From contig CAKTFN010000004.1 in the NCBI GenBank assembly GCA_934561055.1, positions 62,001 through 126,000 of the forward strand: a DNA stretch of 64,000 nucleotides. Reading direction: 5' to 3'. The notes under the pieces are model-generated. The model worked only from the letters and a program-made list of their open reading frames with translations, searched no databases and was not told where the DNA came from. Position numbers and translations under genes: made by a program. Below, in pieces: positions 7,382 through 15,823 of the stretch. Every line of letters starts with the position of its first letter. Positions within the stretch are counted from its first letter, which is position 1. Source of the stretch: an uncultured Eubacteriales bacterium (GTDB lineage Bacteria > Bacillota > Clostridia > Oscillospirales > Acutalibacteraceae).

Positions 7382-10300
7382 ATGAAAGAAATCAAACGAA
7401 CGGGAAAAAAGGTGCTCTCCGTTTTCCTCGCCGCCCTCATGGTCATGACGGCTTGGGTTTTCGTTGCACCGGAAAAGGCTGAAGCGGCTAACGGTAGTTA
7501 TTGGCTTAACGTAAACGTTGATGTTACTAATAAGGCTGATGCGAAGAATAATATTCAAGATAGCTATTGGACCATAACTTATAGACCTAATAATGGTCGG
7601 GGCAATGAAGCGACCATGAAATATGACCTCAAGGAAAATGAATATGGTGTTTTGAGTAATCAAAGTGATAATCAGTACATGCATGTCAGCGTTCCGGGCT
7701 TTCCGACTAAGATTTATTATTACCATGATGCCACATTTAATGACAAGGTTCATTATACGGTTAAAGAAATCTATATATCATCATCAAATACTAGCGGTGG
7801 TGTGAGTGTTTCAAAACCCAATAAGGCAATTAAAAGTGGTGGATGGGGAAATAGCGAAGTTAAGGGCAATTTCTCATGGGATGACGGTTCCAAATATCCT
7901 TACGTTGCAACTTCAAAAAGTATTTCTACTGCAACGGCAGCATCCAATATCGGTATACCCCCCCTTGGTGACAAAAAAGATGTATCCACATCGACAACAA
8001 CAATGCAGTACTACACTACTGACCAGTATGGTGTTCGTTATGAGCCGACATCTTATACTTTTTCAGGGGTAACCGGTCTTACAACGAGTGGAAGCATCGG
8101 TAACGCTTATACTGTTACTGCTAATAGTTCAACAACTGTGAGTAATACTGCTATATATCAGACAGAAACGGTTAAACTTAATTGGAAGAACAACAACAGT
8201 TCAAATACCAGTCAGCACAGTGACAGTACCTATACTTTTAAGGTATATAATCCTCGCTATAAGGTTACTTATAACGGAAATGCCGGAACGCTCGGAACAA
8301 ATTATACTTATGCCTATCTTAATCAGAAGGTCAGTGCCGATTCTTCAACAGCAACAAGTAATAATGTTGCCGGTCTCACAGCTGAAAAGTTCCCCACGAA
8401 CGGAAGTAGAGAAGGCTACAAATTTAACGGAATTTGGTCGGCTGCTTCCGGCGGAACACAGTACTCTGCCGACACTAAGGTTACAAAAAATTCAACAGCA
8501 TATGCACATTGGACTCCGATTAAATATAATGCGGAGTTTAAAGGAAGCAGGGCAACATATCCGGCAGCAGTTCAGGAATACTTAATTGCAAATGTTGCAA
8601 CCGATTTCGATTCAAGACCCGTTGCACCGACAAACGTTGAAGAGTATGATGACGGTGATTATCATTATAAGTTCAACGGTAATTGGAAAAACAGCTCCGG
8701 TAATGTTTATACCGCAAGCACTCTTCCGATTATGACAACTGCCGGTGCAAGATATAAGGCACAGTATAACGGAACTTTTGTTCAGGCTGACTATTCAGGT
8801 GTTACAGCGCAGCAAAACGAAGCCGCAAGAATCAAGAGCAACCCGAACTATGAGGCAATCTATACTGCGTCAAGCCGCAATAACTTGCAGGCTGCTCTTG
8901 ATGCAGTTGTTACCGGAAAGGGACGCACACAGCAGGATGTTGTTGATGGTTATGAACAGCACATCAAAGATGCTATCGAGGCACTTGAAGGACAAAAGTA
9001 TTCTGTTGTTTTTATGGATGGAAGAGATAATTCAATTATCAAGTTCAGTTATCCGAACGTCTTCGGCGATACAATTCAGTATCCCGCAAATCCATCAATG
9101 ACCTATGATAAAAATTATCACTATACCTTTAACAAATGGGAAGGCACAGCACAGGAAACGAACCTTTCAACAGTTGAAAAGAATATTACCATTGTTGCAA
9201 GATTCAATAAAGCCGAACACAACTTTACCGAGGAACACGTTGATTCAACCTGTGTAAAGGAAGGCGGAACAAAGTATACCTGCACTACCTGCGGATATAG
9301 TTACACAACCTATTCCGGAGCCTATGGAGACCATGTTTGGTCAACCGAATGGACAGTTGATAATCCTGCAACCTGCACGCAGCCCGGCTCAAAGTCGCAT
9401 CACTGTACACTTTGTGAAGCGAGAAAAGATGAAACAGCTATTCCGGCACTTGGCCATGATTATGCAGGTGTTGACCCGGAGATTATCATTTCGTCTTCAT
9501 GTGATAGTATTGGTGTGAGTATTAAGGAATGTAACCGTTGCGGATACAATGATTATATTACCACCGATCCGATTGGCCACAAGATGACAGACGAAGTCAT
9601 AGCACCGACCTGTACTTCAAAGGGCTATACAATCTCAACCTGTGAAGTTTGCGGAAAAATGCTTATCGGTTCGTTTACTGACCCGATTGCTCATAACTAT
9701 GTTAAGAAAGATAGTGAGTGTGTTGCTCCTTCATGCGTAAGCGTTGGATATGACGTTTCATATTGCTCGGTTTGCGGACTTAAAAAGTATGACATTATTT
9801 CTGCCAAAGGTCATAGCTGGAACAAGGAACAAACGGTTGATATTGAACCTACCTGCACAACAAAGGGTCAAAAGTCAATTCACTGCTCAGTTTGTGATGT
9901 AATCAGCGTAGACACAATTGAAGAAATTCCTGCAAATGGACACAGTTATGACAGTGGTGAAGTTCTTGTTCCTGCAACCTGCACTCAGGATGGCATTAAG
10001 GCAATTCATTGTACGGTTCCCGGATGTGGACATACACAAAATGAGATTATAACAAAGCTTGGTCATGCATATTCGGAAGATTTTATAATCGATTGCAATG
10101 CAACCTGCACAACTGCCGGAGAAAAGTCCAAGCATTGTACTCGTGAAGGCTGTAATGCACGCAGTGAAGTTACCGTAATTGATAAGCTCGGACATGCGCT
10201 TACCGTCACCGAAACCGAAGCAACCTGCACCGTGAGCGGAAAGAAAGTTGAAAAGTGTTCACGTTGTGATTACGAAAAAACAACGGTTACATCAGAAGCT

Positions 10301-13300
10301 CTCGGTCACAACTTCACCGTTGAAACCGAAAACACTCCCTCAACCTGCAACACCGTAGGTCACGTTACCAAGAAGTGCTCACGCTGCGAAGAGACCGAAA
10401 CAACTTATTCGTCAACTCTTGCGGAACACAGCTGGGGCGAATGGAAGACCGAACAGGAAAAAACCGATGTTCTTCCGAAGATCGAAGTCAGAGAATGCTC
10501 CGTCTGCCACGTTTACGATTACAAATACACTCAGCCGGCAGGTGCCCACGCATGGGATGGCGGCGTTGTTACAAAGGCTGCAACCTGCACCGAGGAAGGT
10601 GTAAGAACCTACACCTGCACCAAGACGGACGGAACCTGTTCCTGCACCGCCGACACCAAGGCGTCTTACGAGGAAAAAATCCCCGCAACCGGCCACACCG
10701 CAAAAGTTGAAGTTAAAGAAGCAACCTGCAAGGAAGCCGGATATGTAAAAGCTGTTTGCCAAAACGAAAATTGCCCGCTTTCCGGAAGAGTCATTGACGA
10801 AAAAGTTCTTCCCAAGAAGGATCACGTTGAAAAGGTGACTGTTGTTGAAGCAACCTGCACAACTCCCGGCTCAAGGTCTTATACCTGTGCGGTTTGCGGC
10901 GATACAACAAAAGAAACGGAAACAATTCCGACCGTTCCCCATGCTTATGAAGCAACAGGCGAAATTGTTGAAGCAACCTGCACCTCGCCGAAGTATGAAA
11001 AATACAGCTGTACCTACTGCGGCGACGAAAAGCTTGTAAAAATCGGCGAAGCGGCCGGACATACGGTTGACGAAAGCAAAACCGCAACCGAACCCGCAAC
11101 CTGCACAACCGCCGGTTCTGTTTCAAAATACTGCTCCTGCGGTCAGCTTCTGAGCGTTGATGTCGTCAATCCGACGGAACACACTTGGGAAACCGTAACC
11201 GTTACGCTTCCGAAGGAGTGCGACGGCGCAACCGTTGCTTATGAGAAATGTTCCGTTTGCGGCTCAATCAAGGCGGATTCTGTTAAGATTAACGAATCCG
11301 GCGAGCATGAATATGTCGTAACGACCGAAACACCGGCAACCTGCACAACTGCCGGAACGCTCAGAATTACCTGTAAGCATTGCGCTAATGTTAACACGAC
11401 GGTTTCTGTTCCGGCAGTAGGCCATACCTATGACGACGGCGTGATTACAACAGAGCAGACGTGCAAACAGGACGGAATCGTAACCTTCACCTGCACAAGA
11501 GAAGGCTGCACCGATGCTCAGGACGGCCACACTCTCACAAAGAATATCGGCCAAAAGAATCATAACTACCTTCCTTCCGATGCCCCCGTTGCCGCAACCT
11601 GCACTTCAAGCGGATATCAGCTTTACAAGTGCGAATACTGCGACACTGAATTCAAAGAAATCCTCGGAGCTCCCGCTTCTCACGTTTATGAAAAGCAGTC
11701 AACAAGCACTGAGCCTACCTGCAATAAGGACGGTCATTATTACTTCAAGTGTAAGAACTGCGACGCATCGTATGATTACGTTGTTTCAAAGACCGGAAAT
11801 CACACATATGCTTCAAAGGTAACTCAGGAAAAGACCTGCGTCCTTCCGGAAATTACAACCTACACCTGTGAAACCAAAGGCTGCGGCGAAAGCTACATCC
11901 AAATTTCGGCTAACCCGACCGGACACAGCTTCGGCAAGTGGAAGGTCACAAAAGAACCGACCGAAACCGAAAACGGAGAACAGGTACGCAAGTGTAATAA
12001 CTGCGATGAAACCGAAACCGCTCCGATTCCGGCAAAAATCCATAACTGGGGCGCAACGCCCACTGCGAAAACCGACGCAACCTGCACGGCCGCCGCAACC
12101 GAAACCTATCAGTGTATCGGCTGTAACATTTGCAATGCGGAAACCGGATTTGCAACTTATGTCAAGACTGTCGGTGTTCCGCTTCAGCATATGGTTGTTG
12201 TTGACTATGTGGCTGCAACCTGCGCCAAAGACGGATCATACGTTGCAAAATGTACGCTTTGCAAAGAAGAGTTTGTCAAAGAAACCCTTCCCGCAACCGG
12301 ACACAGCTTCAACACCTATCTTCAGGACTCCTACGTTCCCTCAACCTGCCAGCAGGAAGGCTCGATTACCTTCGCCTGCAGCAACAAGGATTGCCATGAA
12401 ATCAAGGTTGAGAAGCTCCCCGTAAATCAGAACGCTCACAATATGGTTGAAGATCCGGATAATTCACGAGAAGCAACCTGCACCGAGGCGGCATACACCG
12501 CATTTAAGTGCGAAAACGCCGGCTGTACCCATGTTTATAATGTCTTCACCGCAGACCCGAAGGCTCATACCGAAAAGGACACCTGGACCGTTAAAAAAGC
12601 CGCAACCTGCAGCAGTAACGGCTATGAAGTTCTTGAATGTAAGGATTGCGGAATCGTTATGGACTCAAGAACAATCGAGGCCGATCCCGCTCTTCACGTT
12701 TGGAAGACTGTTGAAGAAAAGGCCGACCACACCAAGAGCGGCTACAGCTACGAACAGTGCGAAAACTGCGGCGCAATGAGAAACTTCAAGACCGAAGCTC
12801 TCGTTGAGCATGACTACAGCGAACGTGTAAATTATGTTCCCGCAACGCCGGAAGTAAACGGCTCGGTAACCTATAAGTGTGTCTGCGGCGACGAAAAGAC
12901 CTTTGTAATTCCCGCAACGGGATGCAAGTTCAAGGAGGATACAGACAAATATGTTGCTCCGACCTGTGAGACAGACGGAACAAAGCACTATATTTGCACA
13001 ATCCATACCGATTGCGAAAACAATTATACCGAAACCGTTCCGGCTCTCGGACACAAGGCCGGCGACGTTGAACTCACTCCTGCAACCTGCATTGCGGAAG
13101 GTTCTGCAGTTGTCACCTGCACAAGAGAAAACTGCGGCGCAGAACTCAGCCGTGTAACAATCGATAAGCTTCCGCATACCTTCAGCGAAACCGATAAGAC
13201 TGTTGTTGAATCAACCTGTCAGACTCACGGAACCGTTACCTATACCTGCACAACGGAAGGCTGCAACGCAACCCTTAAAGAGGAACTCAGCCTTGCCGAG

Positions 13301-15442
13301 CACAAATATAAGTACGTTTCTTCCGTTGCTCCGACCTGCCTTGACAGCGGATACGACGTTTTCAAGTGTGAAAACTGTGATGCAAATTATCACGTTGTAA
13401 CCGTTTCCGCAAACGGACACAGCTATGAGCTTGTAAATGAGATTCCCGCAACCTGCTCGACAAACGGCCACGTTTATTACGAATGTAAGAACTGCTCGGC
13501 CGATAACAAGGCAAAGTATGACTATGATATTCCGGCAACGGGAATTCATACTTATACCGAGACCGTTACCGTTGACGCAAAATGCGAAACCGCCGGCTAC
13601 ACTTACATTAAATGTGCCGACTGCGATTCAATTAAGTCGGGCTCAATCAATGCAACCGATCCGCTCGGCCATGATTACACTGTCGAAATGGGCAACGGCG
13701 TTGTGAAATGCTCTCGCTGTGATAAGACAATCGTTGCGAAGAACGTTATTACCGATGAAAACGGAGTTGTTCACTCGTTCGTTGCAACAATCACAAAGAC
13801 TCCGACCTGCACCGAAGAAGGCGTAATGACTTACGTTTGTCAGAACCATACGGACTGCGAAAAGAATTATACAGAGCAGATTCCCGTTACCGATCACTAT
13901 GTAACGGTCGACAGCATTGTTAAGATCGAACCGCTCTGCAAGCAAGACGGCTCTCTCGTTGACGGTTCTCTCGTTGTCAATTGCGCTCACTGCGGAAAGG
14001 AAATCCAAAAAACGGTTCTTCCCGCTTCGCACAAGTTCAAGATTACAGACGTTAAAAAGCCGAATTGCAACAAGGAAGGAACAATTACCGAGGTTTGCGA
14101 CGATTGCGGATATATCAGATATACCTATATTGCAATCGATCCGAGCGCTCATAACTTCAATTATTCCGCTCCCGTTATGGAAATCAAGGCTACCTGTGAA
14201 ACGGACGGCTACACGGTTTACGGCTGTACTCACTGCGATGCCCAAAAGATTGTTATGACCTCACCAAAGCTTGCTCATAGGAACACAACGGTGACAACCG
14301 TTTCGGCAAAGTGTGAATCGGACGGCTATATCCGCACAACCTGCGATGACTGCAAAAAGATTCTCAGCGAAGAAAAGATTCCGATGACGGGTCATAAGAA
14401 TACCAGAACAGTTACTGTTGATGCAACCTGCACAAAAGCCGGAAGCGTGACTGTTGTCTGCGCTGATTGTAACGATGTTCTTTCAGCAACCGTACTTGAC
14501 CCGACCGGTCATACCTGGGGCGAATGGAAGAGAATTGACGGCGCAACCTGCGAAAAGGAAGGTACCGAAAAGCGTGTCTGCCTGAAATGCGGCGACTTTG
14601 AAACAAGACAGGTTGGCAAGGGTCAGCACGTTTACGAAGTCTACAAGGTTGTTGCACCGACCTGCGAAAGCGAAGGTTATACCGTTCACAAGTGCCGTGT
14701 CTGCGGCCACACCTATAACGATAACTACGTTGAAAAGACCGCTCACAGATATGACGGCTCAATGGTTGTTATTGTTGAACCGACCTGCCATTCAACCGGC
14801 TTGAAAGCCCAGAAGTGCGTATACTGCGGAAAAGTTGACCCCGACAAGACGCATTATTACGAAATCAAGATGCTCAGCCATAATTACGGCGATTGGACAG
14901 TTCTTGAAGAGGCAAAATGCGACAGCAACGGACTCAAGCAGCGTACCTGCATTAATGAGGGTTGTCCGGAAGGCTTTGAAGGCCACACCGAAACAAAGGT
15001 AATTTCAAAGATCGGCCATAACTACGGCGAATGGACGGTTACAAAGCAGGCAACCTGCATTGCCGAAGGCGAACGTCAGAGAACCTGCGACCGTTGCGGC
15101 TATGTTGACAAAGAAGCAACCGCAAAGGGCGAACATAAGAGAGTTCCGGATTATCCGGTTGAACCGACCTGCACAAGCTACGGTCTCACCGGCGGTAACC
15201 ACTGCGAAGTTTGCGGAGAAGTTTTCGTTGCTCAGCAGGTTATTCCGATGAAGAACCACCTTGACATCAACGGCGACGGAAAGTGCGACGGCTGCGGCTC
15301 ACCGACATACAAGCCCGACAGCGTTGACACCTGCCTTTGCCACAAGACCGGAATCGCTTCAATCTTCTATAAGATTGCAAGATTCTTCTGGAAGATTCTC
15401 AAAATTAACCAGACTTGCGTTTGCGGTGCCAAGCACTATTAA
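7382..15442 (+). CDS. Giant secreted surface protein with about 49 Cys-x2-Cys repeat modules
   Basis: A 2686-residue protein. The start at 7382 has SD AAAGGTGG; the ATG at 7364 lacks one and overlaps that SD. A signal peptide (residues 1-35, RTGKKVLSVF core, cleaved near AEA) leads to a beta-rich N-terminal part (about 36-260), two or three InlB-type B-repeats (about 285-620), then about 49 modules of 38-48 residues. Each module carries a TC-x3-G strand, a C-x2-C (or C-x3-4-C) knuckle and an ALGH/ATGH turn, suggesting small zinc- or disulfide-stabilised folds. The end has an INGDGKCDGCG segment and CLCHKTG, an amphipathic helix and CVCG-KHY. No LPXTG motif. Probably a cell-surface adhesin or scaffold; that role is inferred. 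Confidence 0.85.
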   Translation: MKEIKRTGKKVLSVFLAALMVMTAWVFVAPEKAEAANGSYWLNVNVDVTNKADAKNNIQDSYWTITYRPNNGRGNEATMKYDLKENEYGVLSNQSDNQYMHVSVPGFPTKIYYYHDATFNDKVHYTVKEIYISSSNTSGGVSVSKPNKAIKSGGWGNSEVKGNFSWDDGSKYPYVATSKSISTATAASNIGIPPLGDKKDVSTSTTTMQYYTTDQYGVRYEPTSYTFSGVTGLTTSGSIGNAYTVTANSSTTVSNTAIYQTETVKLNWKNNNSSNTSQHSDSTYTFKVYNPRYKVTYNGNAGTLGTNYTYAYLNQKVSADSSTATSNNVAGLTAEKFPTNGSREGYKFNGIWSAASGGTQYSADTKVTKNSTAYAHWTPIKYNAEFKGSRATYPAAVQEYLIANVATDFDSRPVAPTNVEEYDDGDYHYKFNGNWKNSSGNVYTASTLPIMTTAGARYKAQYNGTFVQADYSGVTAQQNEAARIKSNPNYEAIYTASSRNNLQAALDAVVTGKGRTQQDVVDGYEQHIKDAIEALEGQKYSVVFMDGRDNSIIKFSYPNVFGDTIQYPANPSMTYDKNYHYTFNKWEGTAQETNLSTVEKNITIVARFNKAEHNFTEEHVDSTCVKEGGTKYTCTTCGYSYTTYSGAYGDHVWSTEWTVDNPATCTQPGSKSHHCTLCEARKDETAIPALGHDYAGVDPEIIISSSCDSIGVSIKECNRCGYNDYITTDPIGHKMTDEVIAPTCTSKGYTISTCEVCGKMLIGSFTDPIAHNYVKKDSECVAPSCVSVGYDVSYCSVCGLKKYDIISAKGHSWNKEQTVDIEPTCTTKGQKSIHCSVCDVISVDTIEEIPANGHSYDSGEVLVPATCTQDGIKAIHCTVPGCGHTQNEIITKLGHAYSEDFIIDCNATCTTAGEKSKHCTREGCNARSEVTVIDKLGHALTVTETEATCTVSGKKVEKCSRCDYEKTTVTSEALGHNFTVETENTPSTCNTVGHVTKKCSRCEETETTYSSTLAEHSWGEWKTEQEKTDVLPKIEVRECSVCHVYDYKYTQPAGAHAWDGGVVTKAATCTEEGVRTYTCTKTDGTCSCTADTKASYEEKIPATGHTAKVEVKEATCKEAGYVKAVCQNENCPLSGRVIDEKVLPKKDHVEKVTVVEATCTTPGSRSYTCAVCGDTTKETETIPTVPHAYEATGEIVEATCTSPKYEKYSCTYCGDEKLVKIGEAAGHTVDESKTATEPATCTTAGSVSKYCSCGQLLSVDVVNPTEHTWETVTVTLPKECDGATVAYEKCSVCGSIKADSVKINESGEHEYVVTTETPATCTTAGTLRITCKHCANVNTTVSVPAVGHTYDDGVITTEQTCKQDGIVTFTCTREGCTDAQDGHTLTKNIGQKNHNYLPSDAPVAATCTSSGYQLYKCEYCDTEFKEILGAPASHVYEKQSTSTEPTCNKDGHYYFKCKNCDASYDYVVSKTGNHTYASKVTQEKTCVLPEITTYTCETKGCGESYIQISANPTGHSFGKWKVTKEPTETENGEQVRKCNNCDETETAPIPAKIHNWGATPTAKTDATCTAAATETYQCIGCNICNAETGFATYVKTVGVPLQHMVVVDYVAATCAKDGSYVAKCTLCKEEFVKETLPATGHSFNTYLQDSYVPSTCQQEGSITFACSNKDCHEIKVEKLPVNQNAHNMVEDPDNSREATCTEAAYTAFKCENAGCTHVYNVFTADPKAHTEKDTWTVKKAATCSSNGYEVLECKDCGIVMDSRTIEADPALHVWKTVEEKADHTKSGYSYEQCENCGAMRNFKTEALVEHDYSERVNYVPATPEVNGSVTYKCVCGDEKTFVIPATGCKFKEDTDKYVAPTCETDGTKHYICTIHTDCENNYTETVPALGHKAGDVELTPATCIAEGSAVVTCTRENCGAELSRVTIDKLPHTFSETDKTVVESTCQTHGTVTYTCTTEGCNATLKEELSLAEHKYKYVSSVAPTCLDSGYDVFKCENCDANYHVVTVSANGHSYELVNEIPATCSTNGHVYYECKNCSADNKAKYDYDIPATGIHTYTETVTVDAKCETAGYTYIKCADCDSIKSGSINATDPLGHDYTVEMGNGVVKCSRCDKTIVAKNVITDENGVVHSFVATITKTPTCTEEGVMTYVCQNHTDCEKNYTEQIPVTDHYVTVDSIVKIEPLCKQDGSLVDGSLVVNCAHCGKEIQKTVLPASHKFKITDVKKPNCNKEGTITEVCDDCGYIRYTYIAIDPSAHNFNYSAPVMEIKATCETDGYTVYGCTHCDAQKIVMTSPKLAHRNTTVTTVSAKCESDGYIRTTCDDCKKILSEEKIPMTGHKNTRTVTVDATCTKAGSVTVVCADCNDVLSATVLDPTGHTWGEWKRIDGATCEKEGTEKRVCLKCGDFETRQVGKGQHVYEVYKVVAPTCESEGYTVHKCRVCGHTYNDNYVEKTAHRYDGSMVVIVEPTCHSTGLKAQKCVYCGKVDPDKTHYYEIKMLSHNYGDWTVLEEAKCDSNGLKQRTCINEGCPEGFEGHTETKVISKIGHNYGEWTVTKQATCIAEGERQRTCDRCGYVDKEATAKGEHKRVPDYPVEPTCTSYGLTGGNHCEVCGEVFVAQQVIPMKNHLDINGDGKCDGCGSPTYKPDSVDTCLCHKTGIASIFYKIARFFWKILKINQTCVCGAKHY

Positions 15443-15477
15443 TCAAAAAGCAGGCTTTTGAAAAGCCCGCATAACAA

Positions 15478-15515
15478 AAAAGAAGGAGCGGCGTGAAAAC
15501 GTTGCTCCTTCTTTT
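15478..15515 (+). terminator. Terminator of the giant gene
   Basis: A perfect 12-bp stem AAAAGAAGGAGC / GCTCCTTCTTTT with a 14-nt loop, ending in T. The gene-free stretch 15443-15823 also holds the promoter and leader of the next gene. Confidence 0.85.
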
Positions 15516-15622
15516 GAACGTTTTTCTGAAAAAGCGTTGTTATTGCGCTTTCGGGAAGAAGCGTTGTCAAAATCAACAGAAATCATTTGTTAATTTTTAC
15601 GTCACATTTTCATGGAATTTCA

Positions 15623-15651
15623 TTGACTTTTGACGGAAAATCGATTATTAT
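15623..15651 (+). promoter_or_regulatory. Promoter of the second repeat-protein gene
   Basis: TTGACT (15623-15628), 17-bp spacer, TATTAT (15646-15651). Start near 15658, leader about 166 nt. Confidence 0.65.
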
Positions 15652-15743
15652 AACTATGTATCATAGGATAGGATTATAATGTGAGTTTTTATATTCTGTT
15701 TCTGCTTTTGTATTGGTTTGGTACATGGCAGTTAACCCGGTTT

Positions 15744-15770
15744 ATCGGAAAAAGTCCGTTGATATAGATT
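15744..15770 (+). promoter_or_regulatory. Leader element shared with the giant gene
   Basis: ATCGG, an A-rich loop, CCGTTGATATAGA: nearly the same as 7321-7350 upstream of the giant gene (CCGTTGACATAGA), with an AACCC run just upstream in both. It can form a small CGG/CCG hairpin and lies 46-68 nt before the start codons. It is a candidate cis-acting RNA element common to both surface-protein mRNAs. Confidence 0.4.
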
Positions 15771-15823
15771 CTTAAAATCCCGAAAAAGGGAAGTGCTCAC
15801 TTTTTAAAGGAGGAATTTTTTCA

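Noticed and set aside
9887..15259. Many long open frames in other phases and on the opposite strand of the giant repeat gene
   Set aside because: They mirror the repetitive codons of the real gene, carry no SD, and end at module boundaries.
9200..15300. Regularly spaced repeats reminiscent of a CRISPR array
   Set aside because: Spacing of about 115-145 bp with in-frame, diverged, protein-coding modules; no constant direct repeat and no cas genes.
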